Assembly: GCA_900557355.1 (NCBI GenBank)
Contig: USSR01000018.1
Span: forward strand, 1 to 24,688
Reading direction: 5' to 3'
Source: an uncultured Bacteroides sp.
GTDB lineage: Bacteria > Bacteroidota > Bacteroidia > Bacteroidales > Bacteroidaceae
DNA: 24,688 nucleotides
Under the pieces are notes generated by a model. The model saw only the letters and a list, made by a program, of their open reading frames with translations. It was not told where the DNA came from and did no database searches. This document shows positions 7,570-14,756 of the stretch, piece by piece (the stretch's first letter is position 1; each line of letters starts with the position of its first letter). Position numbers and translations under genes: made by a program.

Positions 7570-8604
7570 TTAATAAGTTTCAAACCACTGTTCTATCGCC
7601 TGTACAAGGCGGTCATTCTCCTCCGGTGTCTGAGTAGCAATACGGAAAAAGCGTTCATCCAGACCTTCAAAGTTAGAAGCGTCCCGAATGAGAATACCAT
7701 GTTCATTGGCAAGATAATCCTTCAATGCGGAAGCCTTACCAAAACGAAGGTGAACCAACACAAAATGAGTTTCCGTAGTCCATACCTCAAGACCACCAGT
7801 TTGTTCCAATGCATGGCATAAACGAGCCGCCTCCTGCAAATAAGCAGATATATTCAATGGATTAGGAACGTCATATTCAAGCAAATAAAGACCGGCTTCA
7901 ATAGCCAGTTGATTTACCGACCAAGGCATACGGTGGGTACGCAAACGGCTAAGCAAACCTACATGAGCAGTTATATAGCCCAGACGCAAACCGGGAACTG
8001 CGTAACGTTTCGTCATAGAATGAAGCAACAAGACATTTGAATAATGGGCAGCTTCAACCGGTGAAAACAGAGGTTGCAGAGTAAAAAACTCATAAGACTG
8101 GTCAATTACAAAGCAAACTTGGGGATTATGTTCTATTAATTCTTTCAGATACGCTTTTTCTATTACTGCACCTGTAGGATTGTTAGGATTACAAAGCCAA
8201 AACATGCGGATGTCAGGTGGCAAGAGATAATTATCTTCAGCCGTAGGAAGTTTATACATAGATGTTACCCGATGCCCATGCATACGGCAAGCATCTGCAT
8301 ACTCACTGAATGTAGGCTGAAAAATAGCGGTATTAGTACCCCTAAATGTTTGCGCTATCAGGTAAATGGCTTCCGTGGCACCATTCGTTACACAAACGGA
8401 AGCGGGAGGAAGATGGTGTTTCTCTGCCAAACGGCCTTCCAATGTATAAGGCTCCGGTTCGGGATAAGAAGAAATTCCACTGATACGACGGCAAAGATGT
8501 TCCCGAAGGCCGGACAAATCCACACGGCCATATACATTGGAACTGAAATTAACCTCTATCGGGCGTTGATATTTATATGAATCGTCTCCGTGTCCTTCAA
8601 TCAT
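7570..8604 (-). CDS. cobD: Threonine-phosphate decarboxylase (PLP-dependent, class I/II aminotransferase fold)
   Basis: A 344-residue PLP enzyme beginning MIEGHGDDSYKY, the usual start of Bacteroidetes members. CobD-type enzymes decarboxylate L-threonine O-3-phosphate to (R)-1-amino-2-propanol phosphate (EC 4.1.1.81), the linker that CbiB attaches. The fold's motifs are present: TNGATEAIYL (73-82) for cofactor-phosphate contacts, WLCNPNNPTG (136-145), VIDQSYEFF (166-174, aspartate against the PLP ring nitrogen), and SMTKRYAVPGLRLGY (196-210) with the Schiff-base lysine Lys199. It overlaps the 3' end of cobQ by 8 bases and is followed by cbiB, the next user of its product. A histidinol-phosphate aminotransferase would look similar, but the context strongly favours CobD. 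Confidence 0.93.
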   Translation of the reverse strand: MIEGHGDDSYKYQRPIEVNFSSNVYGRVDLSGLREHLCRRISGISSYPEPEPYTLEGRLAEKHHLPPASVCVTNGATEAIYLIAQTFRGTNTAIFQPTFSEYADACRMHGHRVTSMYKLPTAEDNYLLPPDIRMFWLCNPNNPTGAVIEKAYLKELIEHNPQVCFVIDQSYEFFTLQPLFSPVEAAHYSNVLLLHSMTKRYAVPGLRLGYITAHVGLLSRLRTHRMPWSVNQLAIEAGLYLLEYDVPNPLNISAYLQEAARLCHALEQTGGLEVWTTETHFVLVHLRFGKASALKDYLANEHGILIRDASNFEGLDERFFRIATQTPEENDRLVQAIEQWFETY

Positions 8605-10153
8605 GAGTGGTCAGTATTTGGTAGATAAGCGGCAGATTGATGTGACGGCGCACATGATCGGCGAGTTTATCATATTGTTCTTCTTTGAATTGTTGATAAT
8701 CAAAAGCTGTTCCGGTATCAGCGAGCTTATCTGCAAAAGGTTCAAGAAGGAAGTCTATAAACGCAGGGTTGTCGAGGATACCATGGATATAGGTTCCCAT
8801 ACAAGTACGGTTGACATAATAACCATCCGTACGACCGTCTTCCAAAAGATTCAGCGGGGAAACTGGAGCATCATGGGTAGGAATGGTAGTGCCCATGTGA
8901 ATTTCATAACCGGTCAATTGACAATTAACAGTTGACAATTGACAATTAACTGCGCTGGGAGTACTCTTACTATTAATTATCAATTGTGAATTGTCAATTG
9001 TCAATTGAAATTTGACTTGTCGGGTAACTTTTTCTCCCGTCATATGGGTGCTGACGGGCAGAAGGCCGAGGCCGGGTAAACGTTCTATTTCTCCTTCTAC
9101 ATGATCGGGGTCGCAAACTTCCTGGCCCATCAGTTGATAGCCACCACAGATACCCATGACAGTGGCACCTTCATGGTGTGCCCGGATGATGGCTTGTGCT
9201 ACACCGTTACGGCGCAATTCGTGCAAGTCGGCAAGTGTACTTTTACTGCCGGGCAGCAGAATGATATCAGCTTTAGCTATTTCATCGGTATTATTGGTAT
9301 AAAAAAGATGAACACGCGGATCGCGTTCGAGAACATTAAAATCAGTGAAGTTACTGAGATGCCGCAGGAGAATGACAGCGATATTGACTTTACCTTGTTC
9401 CGCCTGTACAGATTTCGTGAGAAGAGCCAGAGAGTCTTCTTCTTCAATATAAATATCACGATAGTAAGGTACCACTCCTACCACGGGTATGCCACAAAGA
9501 TCTTCGAGCATCTTGATTCCCGGTTCGAAAAGACGAATATCTCCACGGAATTTATTGATAAGAATGCCTTTAATACGTTCCCTTTCATGGGGGCGAAGCA
9601 GCATCAAAGAGCCATAAACACTGGCAAAGACTCCACCTCGGTCAATATCTCCGACAAGGATTACATCTGCCCCAGCATGCAAAGCCATAGGCAGATTCAC
9701 CAAATCCGTATCCCGGAGATTTATTTCTGAAATGCTTCCGGCACCTTCCAATACAACGGGATTATAACGAGTGGCAAGACGGTCATAGGCAGAGCATACT
9801 TCACGACGTAATTCCTCGCGCCCTTCAACGCGGAAATAATCGTAAGCATTGCGGTTGCCTATGGGACGCCCGTTAAGCACTACTTGCGCTGTACAGTCGG
9901 AGGAGGGTTTCAATAATAACGGATTCATATCTGTATGGCAGGGTACACCTGCTGCCTCGGCTTGGACAGCCTGTGCACGGCCTATTTCTAATCCCTCGGG
10001 AGTAGCATAGGAATTAAGTGCCATATTTTGTGCTTTAAACGGTGCCGGGTGATAACCATCCTGACGGAAGATGCGGCAAAAAGCAGCGGCTATAATGCTT
10101 TTTCCTACATCACTACCGGTTCCGGCAAACATAATAGGGTGAAGTTTCTCCAT
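8597..10153 (-). CDS. cobQ: Cobyric acid synthase (glutamine-hydrolysing) with an in-frame palindromic insertion
   Basis: From the preferred ATG (10153-10151) it is 518 residues. The frame is open to 10195, but the conserved family start MEKLHPIMFAGTGSDVGKS begins here, 20 bases after a TAnnTTTG box. CobQ amidates four carboxyls of adenosylcobyrinic acid a,c-diamide using glutamine and ATP (EC 6.3.5.10). Visible features are the P-loop-like GTGSDVGKS (11-19), KAQNMALNS (40-48), DIDRGGVFAS (169-178), and the triad-type glutamine amidotransferase half with GICGGYQLMG (nucleophile Cys336) and YIHGILDNP (His457). Residues 383-413, between VTRQVKF and TGYEIHMG, are encoded entirely by a palindromic repeat and look foreign. 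They fall in a variable loop before a conserved strand, so activity may survive. The gene's end overlaps cobD by 8 bases. Confidence 0.94.
   Translation of the reverse strand: MEKLHPIMFAGTGSDVGKSIIAAAFCRIFRQDGYHPAPFKAQNMALNSYATPEGLEIGRAQAVQAEAAGVPCHTDMNPLLLKPSSDCTAQVVLNGRPIGNRNAYDYFRVEGREELRREVCSAYDRLATRYNPVVLEGAGSISEINLRDTDLVNLPMALHAGADVILVGDIDRGGVFASVYGSLMLLRPHERERIKGILINKFRGDIRLFEPGIKMLEDLCGIPVVGVVPYYRDIYIEEEDSLALLTKSVQAEQGKVNIAVILLRHLSNFTDFNVLERDPRVHLFYTNNTDEIAKADIILLPGSKSTLADLHELRRNGVAQAIIRAHHEGATVMGICGGYQLMGQEVCDPDHVEGEIERLPGLGLLPVSTHMTGEKVTRQVKFQLTIDNSQLIINSKSTPSAVNCQLSTVNCQLTGYEIHMGTTIPTHDAPVSPLNLLEDGRTDGYYVNRTCMGTYIHGILDNPAFIDFLLEPFADKLADTGTAFDYQQFKEEQYDKLADHVRRHINLPLIYQILTTHD
8915..9007. 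repeat. 93-bp palindromic repeat element inside cobQ
   Basis: Two 35-base arms (8915-8949 and 8973-9007) are inverted copies of each other at 31 of 35 positions, around a 23-base loop. Each arm is built from a short unit, CAATTGACAATT and variants, repeated about every 7-14 bases. The total length is exactly 31 codons. In the cobQ frame it reads without stops as QLTIDNSQLIIN, then a loop, then VNCQLSTVNCQL. The layout (short-period arms, GC-richer loop) is that of an intergenic palindromic repeat that has landed in a coding sequence. Confidence 0.85.
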
Positions 10154-10173
10154 AAGAATTATTTTAGCGGGAA

Positions 10174-10181
10174 CAAAGATA
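10174..10181 (-). promoter_or_regulatory. Probable -7 element upstream of cobQ
   Basis: On the minus strand TATCTTTG matches the Bacteroides -7 consensus TAnnTTTG and lies 20 bases before the preferred cobQ ATG. No good TTTG is found 19-21 bases further upstream, so the promoter is incomplete by consensus. It would place the start of transcription at about 10166 with a very short leader, leaving no room for a cobalamin riboswitch on this transcript. Confidence 0.45.
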
Positions 10182-10335
10182 GTGCAAAATTCCAAGTTAA
10201 GAGAATGAAGATACTCAGTATATCATTTCATTCATAACCGGAATGAAAGAAAATTTCAGTAAAACAACGGTGAAAGTGAACAATAGAAAAAGAAGAGTGT
10301 TTGAGATAAACTAACCTAAACCAACAACTTGACGT
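10182..10335. other. Intergenic region between divergent cobQ and the TolC-like gene
   Basis: About 150 A-rich bases with no open frame of interest. No B12-box-like sequence, clear hairpin terminator or full promoter for the rightward gene was seen. A small inverted motif of ATTTCATTC and GAATGAAA-type sequence lies near 10226-10250. Confidence 0.5.
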
Positions 10336-11736
10336 ATGAAACAAATTTTATTTATCGTTCTGTTGGGAGTGAACCTATCTGTATCGGCACAAACGAACCT
10401 CTCCCTCAGCTACGACGACGCTTTACAAATGTTGCAGAAAGGCAATCAGAGCCTCAAGATCGCCGATAAAGGCATTGAAGCCGCCCGCACAGAACGGGAC
10501 AAGCTCAATGCTCTGTGGTATCCCAGCCTGCAGGGAGCCGGTACCTACGTCCATATGTCCGAAAAGATAGAAGTAAAACAACCTCTATCCCAGTTCACCG
10601 ATCCCGCAAAGGATTTTGTACATGACATCATCCCCGACGACCAGTTCATCAGCGGGATACTGGACCAGATAGGCGCCCATACCCTCGTCTTCCCCCTCGC
10701 TCCCCGCAACCTCACCACCGTAGGCCTTACAGCCGAATGGATCGTCTTCTCCGGCGGTAAGCGTGTGCGAGCCGGTAAAATCGGAAACCGGATGATTGAC
10801 CTCGCCCGTGAAAACCGTGCTCAAACTGACGCAACCCAACGAACCCTGCTTGCCGAAAGTTATTATGGTCTCAGCCTTGCCCGCGAAGTCGCAGCAGTAC
10901 GCCGGGATACCTATAATGGTTTGAAGCAACATTACGAAAATGCTCTCAAACTGGAGGCTGCCGGAATGATTGATAAAGCCGGACGCCTTTTTGCCCAAGT
11001 CAATATGGACGAAGCACAAAGAGCACTGGAAGCAGCACAGAAAGAAGTCACCGTGGTAGAAAGCGCCCTGTGCACCCTGCTCAATCTGGAAGACAGTTGC
11101 AAGATTGAACCTACCTCCCCTCTGTTCATCAACTCCACGCTTCCGCTCAAAGAAGAATTCGTGCAAACCATGCGTGCCGGCAACCCCATGCTGAACCAGC
11201 TATCCATTCAGCAGAGTATCGCCAAGCAGCAGCTACGGATAGACCAAAGCGGTTATCTGCCGGATATTGCCTTGTTCGGTAAACAAACACTATATGCCCA
11301 CGGCATACAAAGCAACCTTGTTCCGCGTACAATGGTCGGCATAGGCTTTACCTGGAACCTCTTCGACGGGCTGGCACGTGAGAAACGCATCCGCCAGTCA
11401 CGAATTGCCGAGCAAACTCTTGCATTGGGTAAAGAGAAAGCACAGGATGATCTTTCTGTAGGTATAGATAAACTATACACCGGATTGCAAAAAGCCCAGG
11501 ACAACGTACGTGCACTGAACTCGACCATTGCCCTGAGTGAAGAACTTGTACGTATCCGCAAGAAATCCTTTGCAGAAGGTATGGCAACCAGTACCGAGGT
11601 AGTGGATGCAGAAACCATGTTTGCTACCGTCAAAGTAGCCCGTCTGGCCGCTTATTACGAATACGATGTAACACTCATGAATCTACTGGCTCTCTGTGGC
11701 ACACCGGAACAATTCAAGAATTATGCTGTTAAATGA
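10336..11736 (+). CDS. TolC-family outer-membrane efflux protein
   Basis: A 466-residue protein with a signal peptide (MKQILFIVLLGVNLSVSA, cleavage before Gln19) and the duplicated coiled-coil/beta architecture of outer-membrane efflux proteins. The first repeat starts LSLSYDDALQMLQKGNQSLK and runs through a long helix rich in A/E/R (about 170-240). The second repeat is seen at NPMLNQLSIQQSIAKQQLRI (about 282-301) with the VGIGFTWNLFDGLARE strand (about 335-350) and a second long helix to about 440. Such proteins form the exit duct of tripartite exporters. No membrane-fusion protein, RND or ABC subunit is adjacent, since cobQ lies upstream in the other direction and GH97 converges from downstream. 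The pump it serves is therefore unknown. Its codons look more C-ending than those of the SusC/SusD genes. Confidence 0.9.
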   Translation: MKQILFIVLLGVNLSVSAQTNLSLSYDDALQMLQKGNQSLKIADKGIEAARTERDKLNALWYPSLQGAGTYVHMSEKIEVKQPLSQFTDPAKDFVHDIIPDDQFISGILDQIGAHTLVFPLAPRNLTTVGLTAEWIVFSGGKRVRAGKIGNRMIDLARENRAQTDATQRTLLAESYYGLSLAREVAAVRRDTYNGLKQHYENALKLEAAGMIDKAGRLFAQVNMDEAQRALEAAQKEVTVVESALCTLLNLEDSCKIEPTSPLFINSTLPLKEEFVQTMRAGNPMLNQLSIQQSIAKQQLRIDQSGYLPDIALFGKQTLYAHGIQSNLVPRTMVGIGFTWNLFDGLAREKRIRQSRIAEQTLALGKEKAQDDLSVGIDKLYTGLQKAQDNVRALNSTIALSEELVRIRKKSFAEGMATSTEVVDAETMFATVKVARLAAYYEYDVTLMNLLALCGTPEQFKNYAVK

Positions 11737-11758
11737 AAATTTAATGAAATGAAGAACT

Positions 11759-11830
11759 AAGAATGAAGAATGAAGAATTACCTTGCGGCATGCTTGCATA
11801 GCGCAGCCAAATTCTTCATTCATCATTCTT
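11759..11830. repeat. Palindromic repeat between converging genes, possible bidirectional terminator
   Basis: Arms 11759-11779 and 11810-11830 are 21 bases each and inverted copies with one mismatch, made of the short unit GAATGAA/GAAGAAT. The 30-base loop has its own partial pairing (TTGCG with the later GCGCA region). Further GAATGAAG-like units continue outside the left arm from about 11744. It fills most of the gap between the TolC-like gene (stop 11734-11736) and the converging GH97 gene, so it could stop transcription from both sides. Its plan resembles the element inside cobQ, and both loops contain AGCGCAG in one orientation. Confidence 0.75.
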
Positions 11831-11840
11831 CATTTAATAA

Positions 11841-14573
11841 TCATTTATGTATTTCATTATTAATCGGTATTTCTATCTCATAAAAGTACTCTTTCAGTAA
11901 CTTATACATATCCGGGTCGTATGCTTTCAGCTTCACACGAAGGTTCATGGAATTGTGCACTCCATTGGCAGGCTCGGCATAGCGATTACAGCTAAAGAAA
12001 GACTGCACACATTCGGCAAAATATTCCTCTTTATTGCTTAAGGCATAAGTATTTGCCCATAATCCTTTTTCGCCTGCGTTTCTCCATAAAGTCTCCAGCC
12101 GGTCATTGAAATCAGGTTCTATACTAACTATCCCTACCAGATGTATCAAGTGTGCAAATTCATGAATCAGGATATTCTCACCCGTATACTTATCCTGTGG
12201 CAAAGCCAGCAGGTTTTCCTCTCCGCAACTGGCGGAGAGTTCATCTTCCGGTGCACCTCCGAAACCTCGGGCACGCCAGTTCCAGTAAGCAATGCTGTCG
12301 GGAGAATTGCAGATATGGGCAAACTCCGGTAAGTCGCAAGTCGCTTCATCTTTCCCTATTACCATCACGTGGCAACCCATCTTCACCATATGTGCTTTCA
12401 CGTCAGGACGTTTAGCCAGCATCAGACTGATAATATCACAGGCTTTCAGCAATGCCTCGTCGCTCACCCGTTCAGATGAAGTGACATATAAACCTTCCGT
12501 TTCAATGTATTTCTTATAGAAAGAAGGAATATTCTTTCCTTCGGGTATTGCTCTCACCGTTCCGCGTATCGGACAGGCTTCGAGCTTCATTGCAAATCCT
12601 CCTCCCGAAGCTAAATGCAATTTCATCCGGCTGTTTTTATCTATTGTGAGCGTTTCTGTGCGGTAATCTTCCGCCTGTTTGTTGGCGTTGATACCGTCAG
12701 TGAATAATGTGGCGGTGTAACGGGCATCTGTTGGCAGGAAAGAGAAGTCTATCTCCACATCCCGTTCATCCCAGTTCGTCATTCCGCCGATGTACCAGTT
12801 GATGTCTTTCTTACGGACAGTCACAATGTATTCTCCTAATTTGCCTGTGGCGATAAAAGTAGAATCAGTTTCTACAGGAATGGAGGTGATGAAATCTACA
12901 CATTCCTGTTCATTCAGATAATTCGTCGGAGCATCGCACAGCATGGTGAGCGGGGAATCGTGTACGATGTAGGCAGCCAGTTGATGGCAACGGGTTCCCA
13001 TGCTCATTGGCGTATAGTAAACGGCCCGCCAGTCTGCTTTTGTGGCATTACGCATAGCTCCCGGGGTGTAGTCTACCGGACCTGCCATCATACGGATGTA
13101 GGGGAAAGTGACATCATAAAGCGGCATATTATTTTTAATATCCGTCCATTTCACTTCTTCCATGCCAAACAGACTTTCGAAGTTGATGATGTTTGGATAA
13201 GTACGATTGATGCCTGTCGGTTTATAGATGCCGTGAAGGTCGAGCGTCAGTTTATGCTTGGCGGTGGCTTCGGCAATGCGGTATACCATTTCAACGGCTG
13301 TCTGGTCGTCGCGGTCGAGGAAGTCGACTTTAAAACCTTTGATGCCCATGGCGGAGTACTTTTTGCAAGCAGCTTCCAATTGGTTGTCGAGTACGTTGAA
13401 TACTGTCCAAAGTATGAGTTCCACTCCTTTCTCCTTTCCGTAAGCGACCAGCTCCGGGAGGTTCAGTTCGGGAATGACGGTCAGCATATCACCGCTTTTG
13501 GGGTCGTACCAGCCTTCATCGAGCACAATAAACTCGATGCCGTTGCGGCTGGCGAAATCTATATAATATTTGTAGGTATCCATGTTGATACCTGCCTTGA
13601 AGGGGACACCTTTCAGATTCCAGTCATTCCACCAGTCCCAGGCCACTTTCCCGGTTTTTATCCAGGAAGTGTCGCCTATGCGGTTGGGGGATGCCAGTGC
13701 ATAAACCAGATTGTTGACGGGCATATCCGTATCTTTTTCCGTCACAGCCAGCACACGCCAGGGATAAGGACGGGCACCTTTGCTGCGGGCTATGAAATCG
13801 GTTGTCTCTGTCACATACTCCTGTCTGCGCCAGGGATAGAAATCTGTCTTGGTAGGGTAGGGGGCAAATATTCCTTTCAGGGAGTAAGTTGACGAGGAGA
13901 CAACTTTCTCTACAAACATACCGGGATAAGCTTCGAGGTCAGACTCCAATATCGTCAGCTTGGCTTTACCACAGTCCACAGTTACGGGCAGGAAAGCCGG
14001 TTTCGGCTGTACTTTCGATAGTGGAGTAACGTCGTAGACATTCTGGAAAGCCATTGCCATTGGCTTCTTATCGTTGGTTGTATAAGGAAGATAGGCTGTG
14101 TAATCCTGATTGAAGTTAAATTCTGCCACTTCCTCTTTGATAGTTACTTCTGTCTTTTGTGTTGTGTAAAAACGATAAGCCACTCCTTCATTATATGCGC
14201 GGAAGGTAATGCCGAAATCACCTTTCAGCTTCAAGTTAAGTTCATTGCATGTGGCTATGAACTCCTTGAAGCGATAGAAAGGAGATTCTACATTATCTCT
14301 GACCTTTTTCCTTTTAATACCCGTTACCTGAGAATTGTTTCCTATTGTAGTTCCGTCTGCCAGAACTAATCCTATGTTAGAATGAGAGAGAATTGTATCG
14401 TTTTCGTGCATCACCTGATAAGACAGTCCGTTTCCGGCAGTAACCTCCACCTTCAACTTACCATCAGGAGAGGAGAGCGCATATTTCTTTCCGGGAGCTG
14501 CCCCGAGTGGATTATTCCCGAAGTATAAAAACAAGGAAATAACGACTAATTTGAGAGATGTGCAGTTTTTCAT
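11841..14573 (-). CDS. GH97 glycoside hydrolase fused to a C-terminal HExxH metallopeptidase-like domain
   Basis: A 910-residue exported protein, clearly longer than ordinary GH97 enzymes (about 650-740). It has a signal peptide (1-25, ending PLGAA), the GH97 N-terminal beta-sandwich (about 30-290: SSPDGKLKVEV, NVESPFYRFKEF, GVAYRFYT), a TIM barrel (about 300-560: VAWDWWNDWN, FIVLDEGWYDP, ILWTVFNVLD, GIKGFKVDFLDRDDQ, NFESLFGMEEVKW, PVDYTPGAM) and a C-terminal beta domain to about 665. Asp417 in KVDF and Glu472 sit where retaining GH97 enzymes (BT1871 type) have nucleophile and acid/base, so a retaining galactosidase- or arabinopyranosidase-like activity is more likely than SusB-type inverting alpha-glucosidase. 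Residues about 680-900 form an extra domain with HEFAHLIH (His804, Glu805, His808, His811) and a downstream EEYFAE (Glu850/Glu854), the pattern of a zinc metallopeptidase. The fusion is in one uninterrupted frame. Confidence 0.9.
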   Translation of the reverse strand: MKNCTSLKLVVISLFLYFGNNPLGAAPGKKYALSSPDGKLKVEVTAGNGLSYQVMHENDTILSHSNIGLVLADGTTIGNNSQVTGIKRKKVRDNVESPFYRFKEFIATCNELNLKLKGDFGITFRAYNEGVAYRFYTTQKTEVTIKEEVAEFNFNQDYTAYLPYTTNDKKPMAMAFQNVYDVTPLSKVQPKPAFLPVTVDCGKAKLTILESDLEAYPGMFVEKVVSSSTYSLKGIFAPYPTKTDFYPWRRQEYVTETTDFIARSKGARPYPWRVLAVTEKDTDMPVNNLVYALASPNRIGDTSWIKTGKVAWDWWNDWNLKGVPFKAGINMDTYKYYIDFASRNGIEFIVLDEGWYDPKSGDMLTVIPELNLPELVAYGKEKGVELILWTVFNVLDNQLEAACKKYSAMGIKGFKVDFLDRDDQTAVEMVYRIAEATAKHKLTLDLHGIYKPTGINRTYPNIINFESLFGMEEVKWTDIKNNMPLYDVTFPYIRMMAGPVDYTPGAMRNATKADWRAVYYTPMSMGTRCHQLAAYIVHDSPLTMLCDAPTNYLNEQECVDFITSIPVETDSTFIATGKLGEYIVTVRKKDINWYIGGMTNWDERDVEIDFSFLPTDARYTATLFTDGINANKQAEDYRTETLTIDKNSRMKLHLASGGGFAMKLEACPIRGTVRAIPEGKNIPSFYKKYIETEGLYVTSSERVSDEALLKACDIISLMLAKRPDVKAHMVKMGCHVMVIGKDEATCDLPEFAHICNSPDSIAYWNWRARGFGGAPEDELSASCGEENLLALPQDKYTGENILIHEFAHLIHLVGIVSIEPDFNDRLETLWRNAGEKGLWANTYALSNKEEYFAECVQSFFSCNRYAEPANGVHNSMNLRVKLKAYDPDMYKLLKEYFYEIEIPINNEIHK

Positions 14574-14756
14574 AATCGATTAGCTCTTCATTTGGTTCGT
14601 GTGCAAAGTAAACGAAAAAAGGATGAACGGAAGGACTGAATAATATAATGTAATAAAAGAATAGTCCAAGAATCGCCCTTTTGTGGCATTCTTGGACTAT
14701 GTTTGGATTATCTTTTTAGTCTTTGGACTATTTTTGCATAGGCACCGGGACGGAGG
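14574..14756. other. Intergenic region upstream of GH97
   Basis: A 183-base gap between two minus-strand genes. It holds the GGACTAT repeat cluster and hairpin listed separately. On the minus strand TTACTTTG (14604-14611) is one mismatch from the Bacteroides -7 box and lies 30 bases before the GH97 ATG, but no -33 TTTG is present at the right distance. No reading frame of interest was seen. Confidence 0.4.
14661..14731. terminator. Perfect 13-bp hairpin with extra direct copies of TTGGACTAT
   Basis: ATAGTCCAAGAAT (14661-14673) pairs perfectly with ATTCTTGGACTAT (14688-14700) across a 14-base loop. Two further copies of the arm unit follow: TTTGGATTAT (14702-14711) and CTTTGGACTAT (14721-14731). 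It lies just beyond the stop of the minus-strand ATPase-like gene, with a T-rich run after the stem on that strand (TCTTTTATTA), so a terminator role for that gene is plausible. The additional direct copies are not needed for a terminator and could mark a repeat element or binding sites. Confidence 0.5.

Noticed and set aside
9101..9730. 209-codon open frame on the plus strand opposite cobQ
   Set aside because: It is antisense to conserved CobQ blocks and has no recognisable domain or start signal.
10154..10195. Upstream ATG giving 14 extra residues to CobQ
   Set aside because: It would lie upstream of the predicted transcription start near the -7 box at 10174-10181, and the family normally begins close to the P-loop-like motif.
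10585..11166. 193-codon minus-strand frame within the TolC-like gene
   Set aside because: Its Cys/Phe-rich sequence without motifs is typical of a shadow of the forward gene's codons.
12960..13892. 310-codon open frame on the plus strand opposite GH97
   Set aside because: It lies wholly antisense to a convincing GH97 coding sequence, shows no known motif, and has composition expected of a shadow frame.
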